Below, piece by piece: positions 31,169 through 42,800 of a stretch of DNA of 64,000 bases. The notes beneath the pieces were generated by a model that saw only the letters and a program-made list of their open reading frames with translations, had not been told where the DNA came from and made no database searches. Both the position numbers and the translations under genes were made by a program. The first letter of the stretch is position 1, and the number at the start of each line of letters is the position of its first letter. The DNA comes from Trebouxia sp. TZW2008 (lineage: Eukaryota > Chlorophyta > Trebouxiophyceae > Trebouxiales > Trebouxiaceae), in contig BDIU01000033.1 in assembly GCA_002118135.1 (NCBI GenBank), forward strand, positions 248,001 through 312,000. The letters are read 5' to 3'.

Positions 31169-34100
31169 TCAAGCTATGCTGTCTTTGAAAAAGTCATCCC
31201 AAGTGTTGTTGCCGTCATCATCAAGAAGTCCCAAGCCCTTCAAGCGCCGCTCTTGGTAGTACTCAAGTTGATTAAGTTTGGACATTCTGTCCTCAAAGTA
31301 GCGCATGGTGACATCAAGCGTTTCTTTTTCACCCAATCTTACCTGCACAGCAAAGCACCTGATAGATCACGAGGCTTTTGATAACGCTCCTGTGTGCACA
31401 AGCATGCAGCAAGCGCGCAGTGCATGCATCCTGCGTGAACAGCAGGGCTCATGCAAAACATGAATCAGTTTGCTTTTCAGACAGTACATTGCAATCTGCT
31501 CAGCCCTACTGTCGTCACAAACATTCAGGCAACAGCATATTACAGTGCCATGATGAGCTGTACTCCAGAAAGGAACAGACAGCAGTGCAGTACCCTGACA
31601 GCCAATTCATGTCTTGGGCTCAGTTGCTCTTCCCGCAGCAAAGCCAAGTCCTGATTGATGGAGGTTTTGTACCCCCGCAAAGCTTCCCTGCATCACACAG
31701 ATAGCCCTTGCCTACTTTCCCGTGACTTCCTGCATGGCCTTGTACAACACCTGATATGTTCCAAGGATGAACATGAAATCTACAGACGGTGATGGCTGCA
31801 GACGTATATGCTGTGCAGAGCATTTGCATGTTGTACAGGCGTTGATGCAGCCAATCAACATCATGTTGTACTTCAGCTTCAGTTCAGCAGCATTCTCAAA
31901 ACATCATGATAAGCTACAGGTTCAATTTAGCAGCATTCTCGAAACATCATGATAAGCACACCTGCAGCCGTCCACCATAGATCTGCAAACTGCTCGCTCA
32001 TTCTCTTTGCTGACAGGCATCTGCATGAAGTTCCACACCTCATTTCTGAACAGGGCCTCCATCAAAAAGGCGTCTGGACCTGCACAACAGCACCCAGCGT
32101 CTAGTGCAGAACAACGGAAAGCAAGAGAAAAGTAGAAGAGGAGAAAACAAAAACAGGAAAAGAAAGGGAGCCGGTGTCAAACAGGGGCAAAGAAGAAAAG
32201 TAGGCGGGCAAACAAGGGTCAGCATCAGAGCAAGCTATTGCTAGTAAGCCAGGAAGTGCTGAATTCCTTGACAAAGTGATTCCAGCAGCAGCGGTAGCAG
32301 CATAAAATGTATTGATGACTTAAACAATGCCTCTCGCAACATTGAAGGCAATAAAAATCTACAGCCAGAGCCATGTATTGATAGATACACCGCACAACTA
32401 ATTGCAAAGGCATAGCAAATCTGTTTGAACACAATAAAATGCAACCTGACGACCTGTATGCAGGTCATCTGCATCAGGCAATTGCACAGTGACAAGCAGA
32501 TGCAGAAAACAGTTGCTGTTCTTGCTTGCTTGCTTGCTTGATTCACTCACTCACTCACTCACTCACTCACTCACTCACTCACTCACTCACTCACTTACTC
32601 ACTCACTCACTCATTCATTCATTCATTCATTATACACGTGGGCTAAGCAGGCTCAGCAGGCCCAAGAAGGTACGTACAGAGGCAATCAAGTGTCTCCAGC
32701 CAATTTGATCACGTGCTAACCGAAACCATCTTGCTTGAAGTGTGAAGAGCAGCTTGTCATGTACCTGAAATGTTGATCAGCCTGAGGAATGCAACAAGCT
32801 CATTTGAAGGCGGTTTGTCAGGTTGCAACAGGAACTCTGAGCTCTCTTGCAGCCCATTCAGTTCTACAGTGTCTGCCTTGTCATCGTAGCATTTATCCCC
32901 GTCAGGAATTGCCAACGGGAGCAGAAAACCTGCCTGCATACATTGCCAGGTATTGGTAATACAACATTACAAGAGTATGACTATTCAAAGCACTGCCAGA
33001 GCGGAGACATCTGTCAATCATACTACTTATTGCAACTCTGTAGGTACACCGACGGCCCGACGAGCTCTTTGGCTTGGTCCTATTATGTCAAGTCGCTACA
33101 GAAACGGACCTCCAGGCGCGCAGCACAGGCAAATGCGGCAACAGGCAGGTATTATGCACAGCTCAAATGACAAGTTGCTGCTGAGCCAAGCAAGCACAAA
33201 GTCTGCACACAGCTGACACATATACAGCCAATTGCATATCTTCAATGGCAGATTGCTCCTGAGCAGACCGTGCCCAAACACTGCACACAGCTGATAGATG
33301 TGCAGCAAATTGCGTGTCTTGGGTAGCAAATTGCTCCTGAGCAATACATGCGCAAGGCCTCCACACATATGATGCCCATGTAAACAACAGGTCTCACCTT
33401 TGGGCTGCCAGTATCTAAAACGCCATAGTCCAGCAGCAACTGCCCATCTGTTCTGTCTGGACCGAAATCCATAGTTAGAGGCGTGCCTGCTGGAAGGTCA
33501 ATTGTGCTTTCAACTGTCAAACTTTGCCGCCTCCCAAAACCACCTTGCTGTAGCTTCCATTGGCTGTTGCCTTTCCGCGCATGCTGAACCTGCAAAGCAG
33601 CGCTATAGACTTACTCTGTGTAGAAGCCCGGTACCCAACACCCAATCACCTTACAAACACAGCAACTGCTTGACGCGTGTGTATTAAAGTAACATCCATG
33701 AAGATGGAACAGTATGTTGGAACCACTTTGGGCAGGCCAGGAATCTCACTAAGCATTCAAACACATTCAAACCCCAGGAAGCGTCAGTTCTTTACAACAC
33801 ATGTGTGACACTGACACACCAGCAATTGGGCTGCTTCAGTATTCTGCTCAAACATGCAGCGTACACCAGGAGGCCTTCACAGCATGCAAAGCACAATGAC
33901 TGCAGCCTGCACCAAGGTTGACCAGAATTACTTGGGGCATAACATTTCAGTAGCAAGATTGCTGCATGCAATGTAGATCTCACCAAATCTGCAAGTGGCA
34001 CCAGTGCGACTTGGCTGCCCTGTAGTGGAGGGTGCACATGCGCTCGCAGAGTTGCAGTGGCCCACAAAAAGCGCTCAAAGGAAAAGTCGTCCTCAGGAAA

Positions 34101-34865
34101 CAGGTCGGGCTTTGTGCTGAACAGGTTCTCATTCAAATCCTGCCATCTGCCTTCGAAAAAGTCCCTGCAGTGTCAACATGCCAGCAAAATTGACATGACC
34201 TGGCAGCTCTGGATGCTTGGGAGGATCTTATGTGCTGTACACACTATGCAAATATGAGTTGCCTGCTTGGCACTATCGCATGACTGCTTTGTCAGGGTTG
34301 CTGTTGGTGCTGAAGAGCACAAAGTGTGCCTGTGGGATTACCTGTATCCTTGAACAGTTGACAGCAGCTGCGTGCCCTCAAATTCATCTAGCTCGTCTTC
34401 GGTCCATAGCAACGGGACATTTGAGACGGGCGGCAAGGCATGCAAATACTGTGCCCAGTCAGAGCTGTGTTGCGAGAGACCGTAGAGGATGAATATGGCC
34501 AGCTGTAACCAAGGCTCAAGAGATGACACGGCCGAGCCGATCTCAGATCTTGCAACGACTTGCAAACTCAGCCAGGACGAGTCGGGAACGCTCAAAAGGG
34601 ACTGGCCAGATTGTGCAGCAGTCGAAGTAGCGAGGACCGCAGTCTGGTCTTGGGTGTCGACGCGACTGTTCTGTAACTGCTTCCTATGCCGGTCCGCCCA
34701 AGCTTGCAGCTGCTCGACCGGCTGCGATACAGTGACTGCAGAGGCCAAACAGTGATCAGCACGCAGCGATGTCGGTGTGCTCCTTGTGGAGAGGCGACGT
34801 GCGCAATGCGCTAGAGAAGTCTTTGAATGAAGGGGTGTGACATGCGCAAAACAGGCCAGGCTCAT
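31169..34865 (-). CDS. SET-domain Rubisco LSMT-like lysine methyltransferase, plastid-type
   Basis: Seven phase-consistent exons: 34865-34342, 34164-33984, 33589-33398, 32933-32765, 32079-31962, 31687-31594 and 31342-31169, about 483 residues. The N-terminus (MSLACFAHVTPLHSKTSLAH, then Arg/Ser/Thr-rich) looks like a chloroplast transit peptide. The SET region includes LLSVPDSSWLS, FSFERFLWATATLRAHV, VALVPLADLV and TMDFGPDRTDGQLLLDYGVL. The Rubisco LSMT substrate-binding C-terminal domain follows: PPSNELVAFLRLINISG, LRGYKTSINQDLALLREEQL, LSPRHELAVRVRLGEKETL and QLEYYQERRLKGLGLLDDD. Family members trimethylate lysines of Rubisco large subunit or plastid fructose-bisphosphate aldolase. The substrate cannot be told from sequence alone. 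The canonical NH-x-x motif at the end of SET is not obvious (LVQHARKG), which could affect activity. Confidence 0.87.
31875..31960. repeat. Direct repeat of about 40 bp in an LSMT intron
   Basis: CAGCAGCATTCTCAAAACAT then CATGATAAGC is followed at once by TAGCAGCATTCTCGAAACAT then CATGATAAGC, just upstream of the donor region of exon 32079-31962 on the plus-strand map. Confidence 0.85.
32522..32632 (+). repeat. Tetranucleotide microsatellite (CTTG)n-(CACT)n-(CATT)n
   Basis: Three tetranucleotide blocks in a row in an intron of the LSMT-like gene. Confidence 0.95.
33172..33370. repeat. Three decayed tandem copies of about 70 bp in an LSMT intron
   Basis: Recurring blocks: GCTGCTGAGC or GCTCCTGAGC, CTGCACACAGCTGA, a variant of ATACAGCCAATTGC or GTGCAGCAAATTGC, then ATCTTC or GTCTTGG. 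They lie in the intron after exon 33589-33398. Confidence 0.75.
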
Positions 34866-35700
34866 TTCGGAATCGTGCAGTACGCAGGTTGCATTGCACT
34901 CGGATCAGGAATGACCGCAAGTCGAACAGAGCGTCCCGTAACGCTCCTCACGTAACGCTCCTCGTAACGCCCAATAACGCTGCAACAATATTGCCTTGAG
35001 TTGTCTTCTACTTCGGTGAGGTCTTGGCACACACGATCAGCCTTGTTGGCGGGCCAAAGCGTGTGATCTCTGTATCCCTCATGGCCCTGGTTGTTGGCAG
35101 GCAAGCACGTTCCCGCCTGCAGACCTTTGCTGTGGGCCTAATACTGTCACATTAGTGACGATGTGACACTGTGACACTACTGGTGCAGGGCACTATCATC
35201 AACTCGCACGCGAGCAATGCTTTTGGCTCACAAGTCATCCTGCATGCATGCACTCATGAATGTAGGGCAAAAAAATTGATCAAGGTCGAAAACTTTCGGG
35301 ACGCCCTGGGCATTTGGCGGAGCAATTTAAAACCCCGTTATAAAGTTTTGCGCTTGTTTGATACCTTGCATCACTGAGCTTCACCTGCTTCATCGCCACC
35401 CTGCAATAAGCACTGCTTGTCCGCACACCCACGTCTGCTGCCCCTTGAGTAGACAGTGTCTGCTGGCACACTAGAGCGGTCAGGCTCGTCTAAGGTGCCA
35501 TCAAGTTTGACTTGTGCTCATACAGCTGAGCTCCTTGCAGCTCCAGCGATTTTTTGGAAAGTACTTGCTTGTGAGGACATTGCAATAACAGCGTGTGTGG
35601 TCAGCCAGCAAGCTTTCAGCCCGAAAACACTCAGCACTGCGACTGTCCTTTGAGCTTCACCTCATCGTGCCTTCAAATACAGCTATCAGGGCCGGCTTGT
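34866..35700. promoter_or_regulatory. Divergent promoter region between the LSMT-like gene and the 35701 gene
   Basis: About 835 bp between oppositely oriented ATGs. At 34935-34985 the motif CGTAACGCTCCT and variants (CGTAACGCCC, ATAACGCTGC) recur four to five times, a candidate bidirectional cis-element cluster. No TATA box was assigned. Confidence 0.45.
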
Positions 35701-38700
35701 ATGCCGGGCCCTGCTTGTAGTACCAGCATGGGCAAGGAACAGGTGGCTGAAACGTTCGACCAGGCCAGCGTCAACACCAGGAGCACCAAGGCATCCTTCA
35801 TGGCTGAGCTTGTGCCTGGGTCTATGGTGTATTTCAAAGCGTATGTCAGAGATTCGAATGATGACCAGCTGAGGCTTAAGTTTCCAGGTACTGTCTCAAC
35901 ACATACACCATGCATGGGCTTGTCTTGTGGACAAAATTTTGCAACTTGCTTATGCCAGCTGTCAGTTGCTTCCGGATGCTGAGCTTCTTCGCCTGGGTGT
36001 CCGCGGCAAGCGGGCGTGTTGTATGTAGCGTGTCCAGAGACCAAGAACAAGGAAGTTTCCCATTGGGTGTCAAGGCGTAGCTCTAGGATATGGCGTGGCC
36101 CGCTTGCAAAGGATGCCTGGAGCAGGGTGAGCAACATTGACGGTGCGTGGCGACCGAAGAAGAGGCAAAGAGCTGCTGGACGACCCTGCAAGAAGAAAGA
36201 CTCCAAGCTTGAGGACGGTGAGTAGTCGGTGCATGGCACAGCTTGCTATGTGTCCCTGCAATAGCAGCAAGCAGACAGCTCAAAAGCCAGTACTCCTTTG
36301 GCAGAACAACCGACAAGCAAGAAGCATTCCAAGCTCAAGGACGTTTCATACTCAGGGCATGGCAAACTTTGCTTTATGTGTCTGTGGTGACCTCATAGCA
36401 GACAGCTCAGAAGCTTATCCACTGTTCATAGCGCTGCCTGGCATCCTTGGGCATATGTAATACATGCCCAATTCTCAAGTGCATTGTACACTGTCCATTT
36501 TTCTTGCACGGCAGCAGCTTTTGAGAACAGTAATACTTTCTGTGGGTGTGAGCAGAACAGGTGGCTTGTCATGACAGCTGCTCACAATCATGTCAGCAAC
36601 AGACTGCACGACTGAACAAATTGATTGGCACATTTCTACATGCTTGCAAAACCAGTCAAGGAGCTCAGCAAGGTATGGCCAGAAGCATTGACTTACTGAC
36701 AGGCAGCTCAATGCAGTGACACTGCTGCTTTTAATGATAACAAAATGGAGCATTGAGCCCATTGCATTCCAGCTGTCCTTTTGACAATCAACATTCAAGC
36801 TGGAACTCTGCACTCCAACAACAATTGCCACTCTGCGGCAGGCAAAGCCACTGCTGTTGTCTTGCCATACGTTGACACCGCGCTGTTTTTCAGACGCTGC
36901 TTGTTGCTGACACGCTCTGACCATATGGCAAACATACAACTCAGCACAGCACAGCTTGCACTGATTTTAGCTACCCCTGAACTCAAGCGTCAAGCCCATT
37001 GATTTTGAGCTGTGCTTTTGAACACCAACAGTCAAGCTGAAAATTTGCACTCCAAGATTGACTTGCCCCCCTGCAGCAGGCAAAGTCACTGCTGCTGTTT
37101 GGCCATACATCGGCATTCTGCTGGTTCTCAGACGCTTCCTGTTGTTGATATGCTTGCAAACATTCAGCTCAGCACAGCACAGCTTGCAGTGACTTTGGCT
37201 ACCCCTAAACTCAGGTGCATCCAAGTCACTTGCAGATCCATGGGACATCAACAGACAGATGTCAGCAAGAGAAGCATCAAGTATGTCTGCTGCTCAGGTG
37301 CAAGGGCGGCATCCACAGCTGAGCAGGCAGAGGCGCCCCAGGATTGCCTTGAAGAGAGTGCTGAGTGCCCTGTGAGGAATGATGCTGATGAGGGTTCATC
37401 TCAGGTGAATAACCTCATAGCAGATCTTCTGGCATGCTCCACACTAGCATGCAGTCTTACATGCTCCACACTAGCATACGCGTTTGTATGCTCCACACCA
37501 GCGTACACTCTTACATGCTCCACACTAGCATACACTCTTGCATTGTCCACACTAGCATACGCGCTTGCATGCAGTGTCTAAAGCACGCCATCCATTGGGT
37601 TCACCGCAAAGTGCAGACGATGATGTTGTTAGTGCGCTCTGGGACTGCACACTTGGAGCTGGCTCACACCCATCAGATCATTTCATGTTTTCGGCCTCAG
37701 CAGCCATGACATCAACTTCTTGTTCAACAGGACCGCTTGCATATGCTTATGTGTTTTGCATTACAGCGACCAATGCAGGCTTTTGGATCAAGGACCTTGC
37801 AATCTGCCGAGGTACAGTCTGCAAGCTGTGCAATCTTAATACTGCCTGGTGTGCTGGAACAGGAGGAGACCATTGTATGGCATGACCTTCCAGATGACAA
37901 CATAGTTGCGTGGCTCTACAAACACACAGACGCATTGGAAGTGGCATCAGAGCCTGCAGCCATTCCTGTTCCCTCTCATGCTGGTAAGCCGAGGTTGATT
38001 GCCTTGCCATCTAACTGCACTTTGACTCAAGCACGGTGCAATATTGGCCTTCGTTGCTGTTGACCTCTTTGAGCTTCTCATGGCTGGACACTCCAGGTCT
38101 GAAAGTACATTTTCAGAGAGGACATCTCAGCACGCCATACTGAAACATGGTCTCACACTTTGTACATTCAATTTTGCGGCAATGGGTGCATGCAAGCAGC
38201 AGCTGTGCTCAGACAGCGTATCTGTGCAGCACTCTATGCTGTCGTCAAGTCCGCGCCTTCTGGCAACAGTCTTGCCTTGGCACTCAGTCAAGGTCTAAAC
38301 ACTGCACAAGCAGTCAGGGGCAGCAGTATGTCTAGATTTTCGCTGACAATGCAGACATGCTCAGGTGGTCTGCTGTCCGAGATATGCTCTTATGTGAGCA
38401 AGTTGAGCTTGACTTAATGCTGCTGCTGTCACTCAAATGCACTCAGTGTCCATGCAGGCTGTGAGGTAGAGTTGAAGGTGATGAAGGTGAAGCATGCAGG
38501 CAAGCCAGCTCATGCCAAGTCTGGACTGGAGAGAGATGACTCTGCAATGGAAGAAACACTGGTATGTATGAAAGCTGTCCCATACACTGCATGTGCACTG
38601 ACAGCCTGACACCTCAGTGTACCTGAATTGCGACTGTGTAAATGAGTGTGTCAGCATCAGACATTCAAGTTGCAATTCAGCATGAAAAGCATGCAATTCA

Positions 38701-38947
38701 CGCCTCGGCATGGTATTCTCGAAGTTGCGTGTGAGATGCTGTTTGAGCTGACTTGTCATTTGAGGCATATGCATTGCATTTTGCTGTTGTCATGCTGCAT
38801 TCAAGGCAGGAATGAGGTCTTGACAAAGTCGTTGTGATGCAGAGTCATGGCATGCAGAGCAACAGTGTCTCAAGGCCAGGTGGCAAAACAAAGCAGCCCA
38901 GCCCTGTCATCTCCTCACCTGTGCCCGCCAGAGTGGTCAAGGCGTAG
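35701..38947 (+). CDS. Unrecognised basic, nuclear-type protein with Tudor/agenet-like N-terminal module
   Basis: Supported exons: 35701-35887 (ATG 35701 or 35728), 36038-36217, 37769-37983, 38457-38561 and 38843-38947 (stop), with agreeing phases at the 35887/36038, 37983/38457 and 38561/38843 joins. Between 36217 and 37769 at least one more exon is likely (a coding-looking stretch near 37240-37405), but I could not fix its borders. The N-terminus reads ELVPGSMVYFKAYVRDSNDD, then LRLKFPG, EVSHWVSRRSSRIWRGPL and GAWRPKKRQRAAGRPCKKKD: a beta-rich, acidic-aromatic stretch running into a basic tail, reminiscent of Tudor/agenet chromatin readers. Later parts include EETIVWHDLPDDNIVAWLYK and the Ser/Pro-rich C-terminus SHGMQSNSVSRPGGKTKQPS. 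No family name can be given. Confidence 0.55.
36320..36420 (+). repeat. Donor-side ghost of exon 36038-36217
   Basis: TCCAAGCTCAAGGACG, CTCAGGGCATGGCA, TTTATGTGTC and GCAGACAGCTCAGAAGC repeat TCCAAGCTTGAGGACG, GTCGGTGCATGGCA, GCTATGTGTC and GCAGACAGCTCAAAAGC at 36201-36285. It lies downstream of the real exon. Confidence 0.8.
36756..37225 (+). repeat. Tandem duplication of about 237 bp
   Basis: Copies at 36756-36992 and 36993-37225 share GCAGGCAAAG(C/T)CACTGCTG, CTCAGCACAGCACAGCTTGCA and CTACCCCTAAACTCA-type blocks in the same order, at about 80% identity by eye. They are intronic or intergenic to the unrecognised exons of the 35701 gene. Confidence 0.9.
37433..37578 (+). repeat. Minisatellite of about 30 bp, five copies
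   Basis: The unit CATGCTCCACACTAGCATAC plus a variable CGCGTTTG/ACTCTTA tail is repeated about five times. Confidence 0.9.
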
Positions 38948-39840
38948 TCAGTGCCTTGCAGTTACTGTTTTGGAAGTCAAAAGGCATGCATACATGATCT
39001 GTCATCTACAGCATTGTCATACATGCTGTCACCCTCAGAATGACAAAAGGCATGCAGTACATGCTGAAATGTAGGCCCTGTCCAGAAATGTCAGTACAGT
39101 CTGCTTGATCTTGTGTTGTGCTCTCTGCTCTGGCACAGACGGTGCCCCATAGCCTGTATGTATATGGCAAGTTCTGAGCTTTAGCCTCGAGAGTCTTTTT
39201 TTGCTTACAGCAATTCGCAATCCCAGTCAACGAATGAGCTGGTCCATACATATACACTGTCTGTACACTGACTGCACAGTAAGTCGCTACACGCACAACG
39301 AGCTGCATCACAGTGGCATGCGACCGAAGACTCCCAATTGCATCTTTCATGCAGGTTGAAGATGTTACAGATTACAAGAGCTGTCTGCAATGCATGCGCA
39401 ATCATCACAAGATAATCATTTTGAGTGGTCATTGTCATCATGCCTTCTGAGCTAAAATGGCATTGCTTGTGCCTAACAGCAGCTGAGCAGCTGTGTAACC
39501 CTTTGCGAGATTGGAAAGTATCGCTCGCAGATGGGACTTGTGCTGACGCCTGTGAGCAAGTAGCAGGTCACAATCAAAAGCTATGAATCGATGATCAATG
39601 ATTGATGAATTAGCGATCTAGGAATCAGTCATGAAGCACATGCATGCAGCGTCTGGCTGCCATACTCTGGCACGGCATTGACGTTCAAGCAAAGGGCAGC
39701 TTTTGTAGAGCAGCAGTGCCTTGACCCAAGACGTGACAAGGCCGCTACGCAGTTTTCCTTGTTTCGAACACTCAGGCAGAGCCGAGCGAAGTTGCAGGCA
39801 GCAGGCCGTAGCAGATCACGACTTTCCGCGACAGCGCTTC
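38948..39840. other. Intergenic region and ABC1K1 promoter side
   Basis: Lies between the stop at 38947 and the ABC1K1 start model. From 39609 onward a frame is open but has no ATG, so it is treated as 5' UTR. No other gene was recognised. Confidence 0.45.
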
Positions 39841-42800
39841 ATGCAGTGTCATTGCCAGCTACCCACAAGGCACAGTCTTTGTGGACAGAGAGTGTTCCAG
39901 CCAGCTACTCGGAGATGCACGCGGCGGAGGGCCGTGCCTATTCACGCAGCAGCAGTAACACAAATACCTACTAGCCTGTCTACGTCGCGGTATGCTTTAT
40001 ACTCCTCATCCACAGTCAGCCTGCGAATCAGTCTGCAGAGATTGACGCATCGCGCTGTGGGGACTTTGTTCACCTGCTCACACCCTGCAGAGTATGGGAG
40101 GCAGCATACGAACAGCTGCAAATGGAGAAGGGTGTTTGCAACCTTGTACAGAAGTACTCACCAGAGGCTGTCAGGGAGCAGGCTCTCAGCAGCCCTGCAT
40201 CATTCCTGCAAATTCTGGTCAGTTGCTGCATCATTGTCAAGCTTCTGTCAAGCTCCTGCTTTTGCTGCTGCTTCTGGTGTGAAATATAGTGTTCGACTAA
40301 CATAAATTGTGTTGTGTGGCAGTTGCGGGGCTTCACAATGACAAGTGTCATGGGTCGCTTTGCCTTGAGCCTTGCATGGGATCGCTTCAGTGGCCAAGCC
40401 GAGAGCCCTGGCAGAGTGCAGTATAGAGCAGCGCAGCTCAGGTAGTGTCTGCTTGCAGCCTTGTTGAACTGGCAATGCAGCAACAAAGCTGTAGCATGAC
40501 TCTTGACGCCAAAGTTGGTCTTAGTGCTTGACACATGTGCTGTCATGCAAAGCTTGCCGTGCTTTGCCTGTGCAGCTGCCAGACATGCAACGAAGTGCGC
40601 AAAAAATGCACTGCTTGGCACATTACCTGCATTGGATCATGCTAATGATGCAGCAAGCTGTGGACGTCAATGCATGAGTCAATGCATCACACGGACTCTC
40701 AGCTTCTGCATGCACCCAGCAGTGATATGCAAGCTCACCAGCAAGCATCAAGAAGAATGCATGATGAGCCAGAGCGGTCAGGCGTATGCCAGGGAAAAAC
40801 AGAGACAAACGTCTCCATCACAGTGAAGGCAGCAAGCAGCTTAATTGTCCGTTCTTTGTGTTCAGGCTGGTCATTGTGCTGTTGCAGGGAAGTTCTGACA
40901 TCCCTGGGCCCATCATTTGTGAAAGCAGGCCAAGTGCTGGCCAGCAGACCTGACATTGTCAGGGAGGACTACATGAATGAGCTTTGTACGCTGCAAGATG
41001 ATGTGCCATCTTTCCCTGATGACCAGGTCACTTCTACGGCTTTCTCATTGCTCCCCCTGCATGCGCAGCCTTTTCTTTTTGCTTTTTGTGGACATAATCA
41101 GCTGAAGCCTGCATGGGGCACGTCAATGCGCATGAGGCAAATGCTCAGTATGTGGTCATGCAAGCTCTTGCAGCTGTGTGCGCGCAAGCTGAAGGGTATG
41201 AAGGGCCTTGGGGTGCTGCATGCTTGGTGTGCATAGCAGGCTAAAACTGCTCTCATCAGTGCAGGCATTTGGTATTCTTCAAGAGGAACTAGGCCGGCCC
41301 ATAGCTGAGGTGTTCAGCAGCATTTCTGAGAAGCCCATTGCGGCAGCCTCATTAGGGCAGGTGTATAAGGCAGTGCTAAGGGAAACAGGGCAGGAGGTGG
41401 CTGTCAAGGTGCAGCGGCCGGGTGTGGAGCCCATCATCTATAGGGACCTGTTTATCTTTAGAGCCCTTGCCCGCCTTGTCAACAGGTACATAGCCTTGTG
41501 GCGCCGGTGTACAGGAACAGCACAACGCAACAGATAACAAATCAGTCTATGCCATCAGACGTCACCGTAGGTGCTGCTGTGAGTAGAAGCAGCTCAAGAG
41601 TACTGCTCTTGGAGCAGGAACTAATGGCTTCACTGCAAATGTGATCATCACAGATTTGATTACCCACTGTCTATGTACCATAGCACCACGTGTGGCAATT
41701 GTGCTATGTGGGGGCTGTGCTGCACATCGTAATTGTGCTTTGTGCACAATACATCATATACAGCATCTGATTGTGCTCACGATTCAGCTTGCACACCAAC
41801 CATGCGCAGCATCGGCTGCAATCATAGAGTCTGCTGACTTGTCACCCAATCATTGTGCTTCTTGGATTGAACCTTGGCTGATTTAGGAGTGGCTCTGTAT
41901 GTTGAATTTTAGCTTTCAGGCTTGCTGACATGCCATTGACGGCTGTCTGTATGGCTGCTGCATGAAGCTGCTAGCCTTCAGCCAACCTGTAGTCATGATA
42001 GCTACAGGTTAGCTGAAAACCAGCAGCTCTGTGCAGCAGCCTTACGTGCTTGCTGGTGTTTGGTATGCTGTTGCTTGCAAGTATGTGTACATGTGCATCT
42101 GTGTGGTAAGAGTGTGCTGAGATTGTTAACATTGCTGTTTGACTTGGCTGCTGCTGATATGCAGTACGTCCAAGAAGAAATTGGGTTGCAATGCTCAGCT
42201 GATTGTGGATGAGTTTGGTGAGAAGCTGCTGGAAGAGTTGGACTACCTGCAAGAGGCGCGAAACATACAGGTAATGCCACGATGCTTGTACACTGCCAGC
42301 AATGCTTCTTCACTGTCAAATTGTGCTTTATACCAGCACTGACATTGCTGCCATCATGCAGCATGGTCTTGAGCTCTTTCAAATGTTTGCATCAGGTTCT
42401 TGGACTCAGCTGAATTTCTACTTGCTGCTGTTTACATGATTTGTGGAAGTACATGCTTAGTGTTACAGCTTTTGCTTCAGTCAGGCAATTCAGACAGATT
42501 TCGAGCTGCTTTGGTCCTCACCAGACGCATACATCTCATGTGATGGCATATATCAAAATCGTGAGGTTGTGGCTTGATTGCAGGACTTCCACAGGAATTT
42601 CAGCAACGACCCAAAAGTCAAGATTCCCTGGGTGAGGCGTGACCTGAGTGGCCCCCGCGTGCTGACCATGGAATGGATAGACGGCATTAGGTGCACTGAC
42701 CCGGCAGCCATCAGGCAGTCAGGAATGGACGTGGCCGAGTTCATCCGATGTGGCGTCGTCACAGGCTTGAGGCAGCTCTTGGAGGTACCCTCCTTTTCTT

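Noticed and set aside
39609..39974. Open frame upstream of the ABC1K1 start
   Set aside because: No ATG before position 39915, and its splice phases do not fit the following exon. The frame from ATG 39841 does fit.
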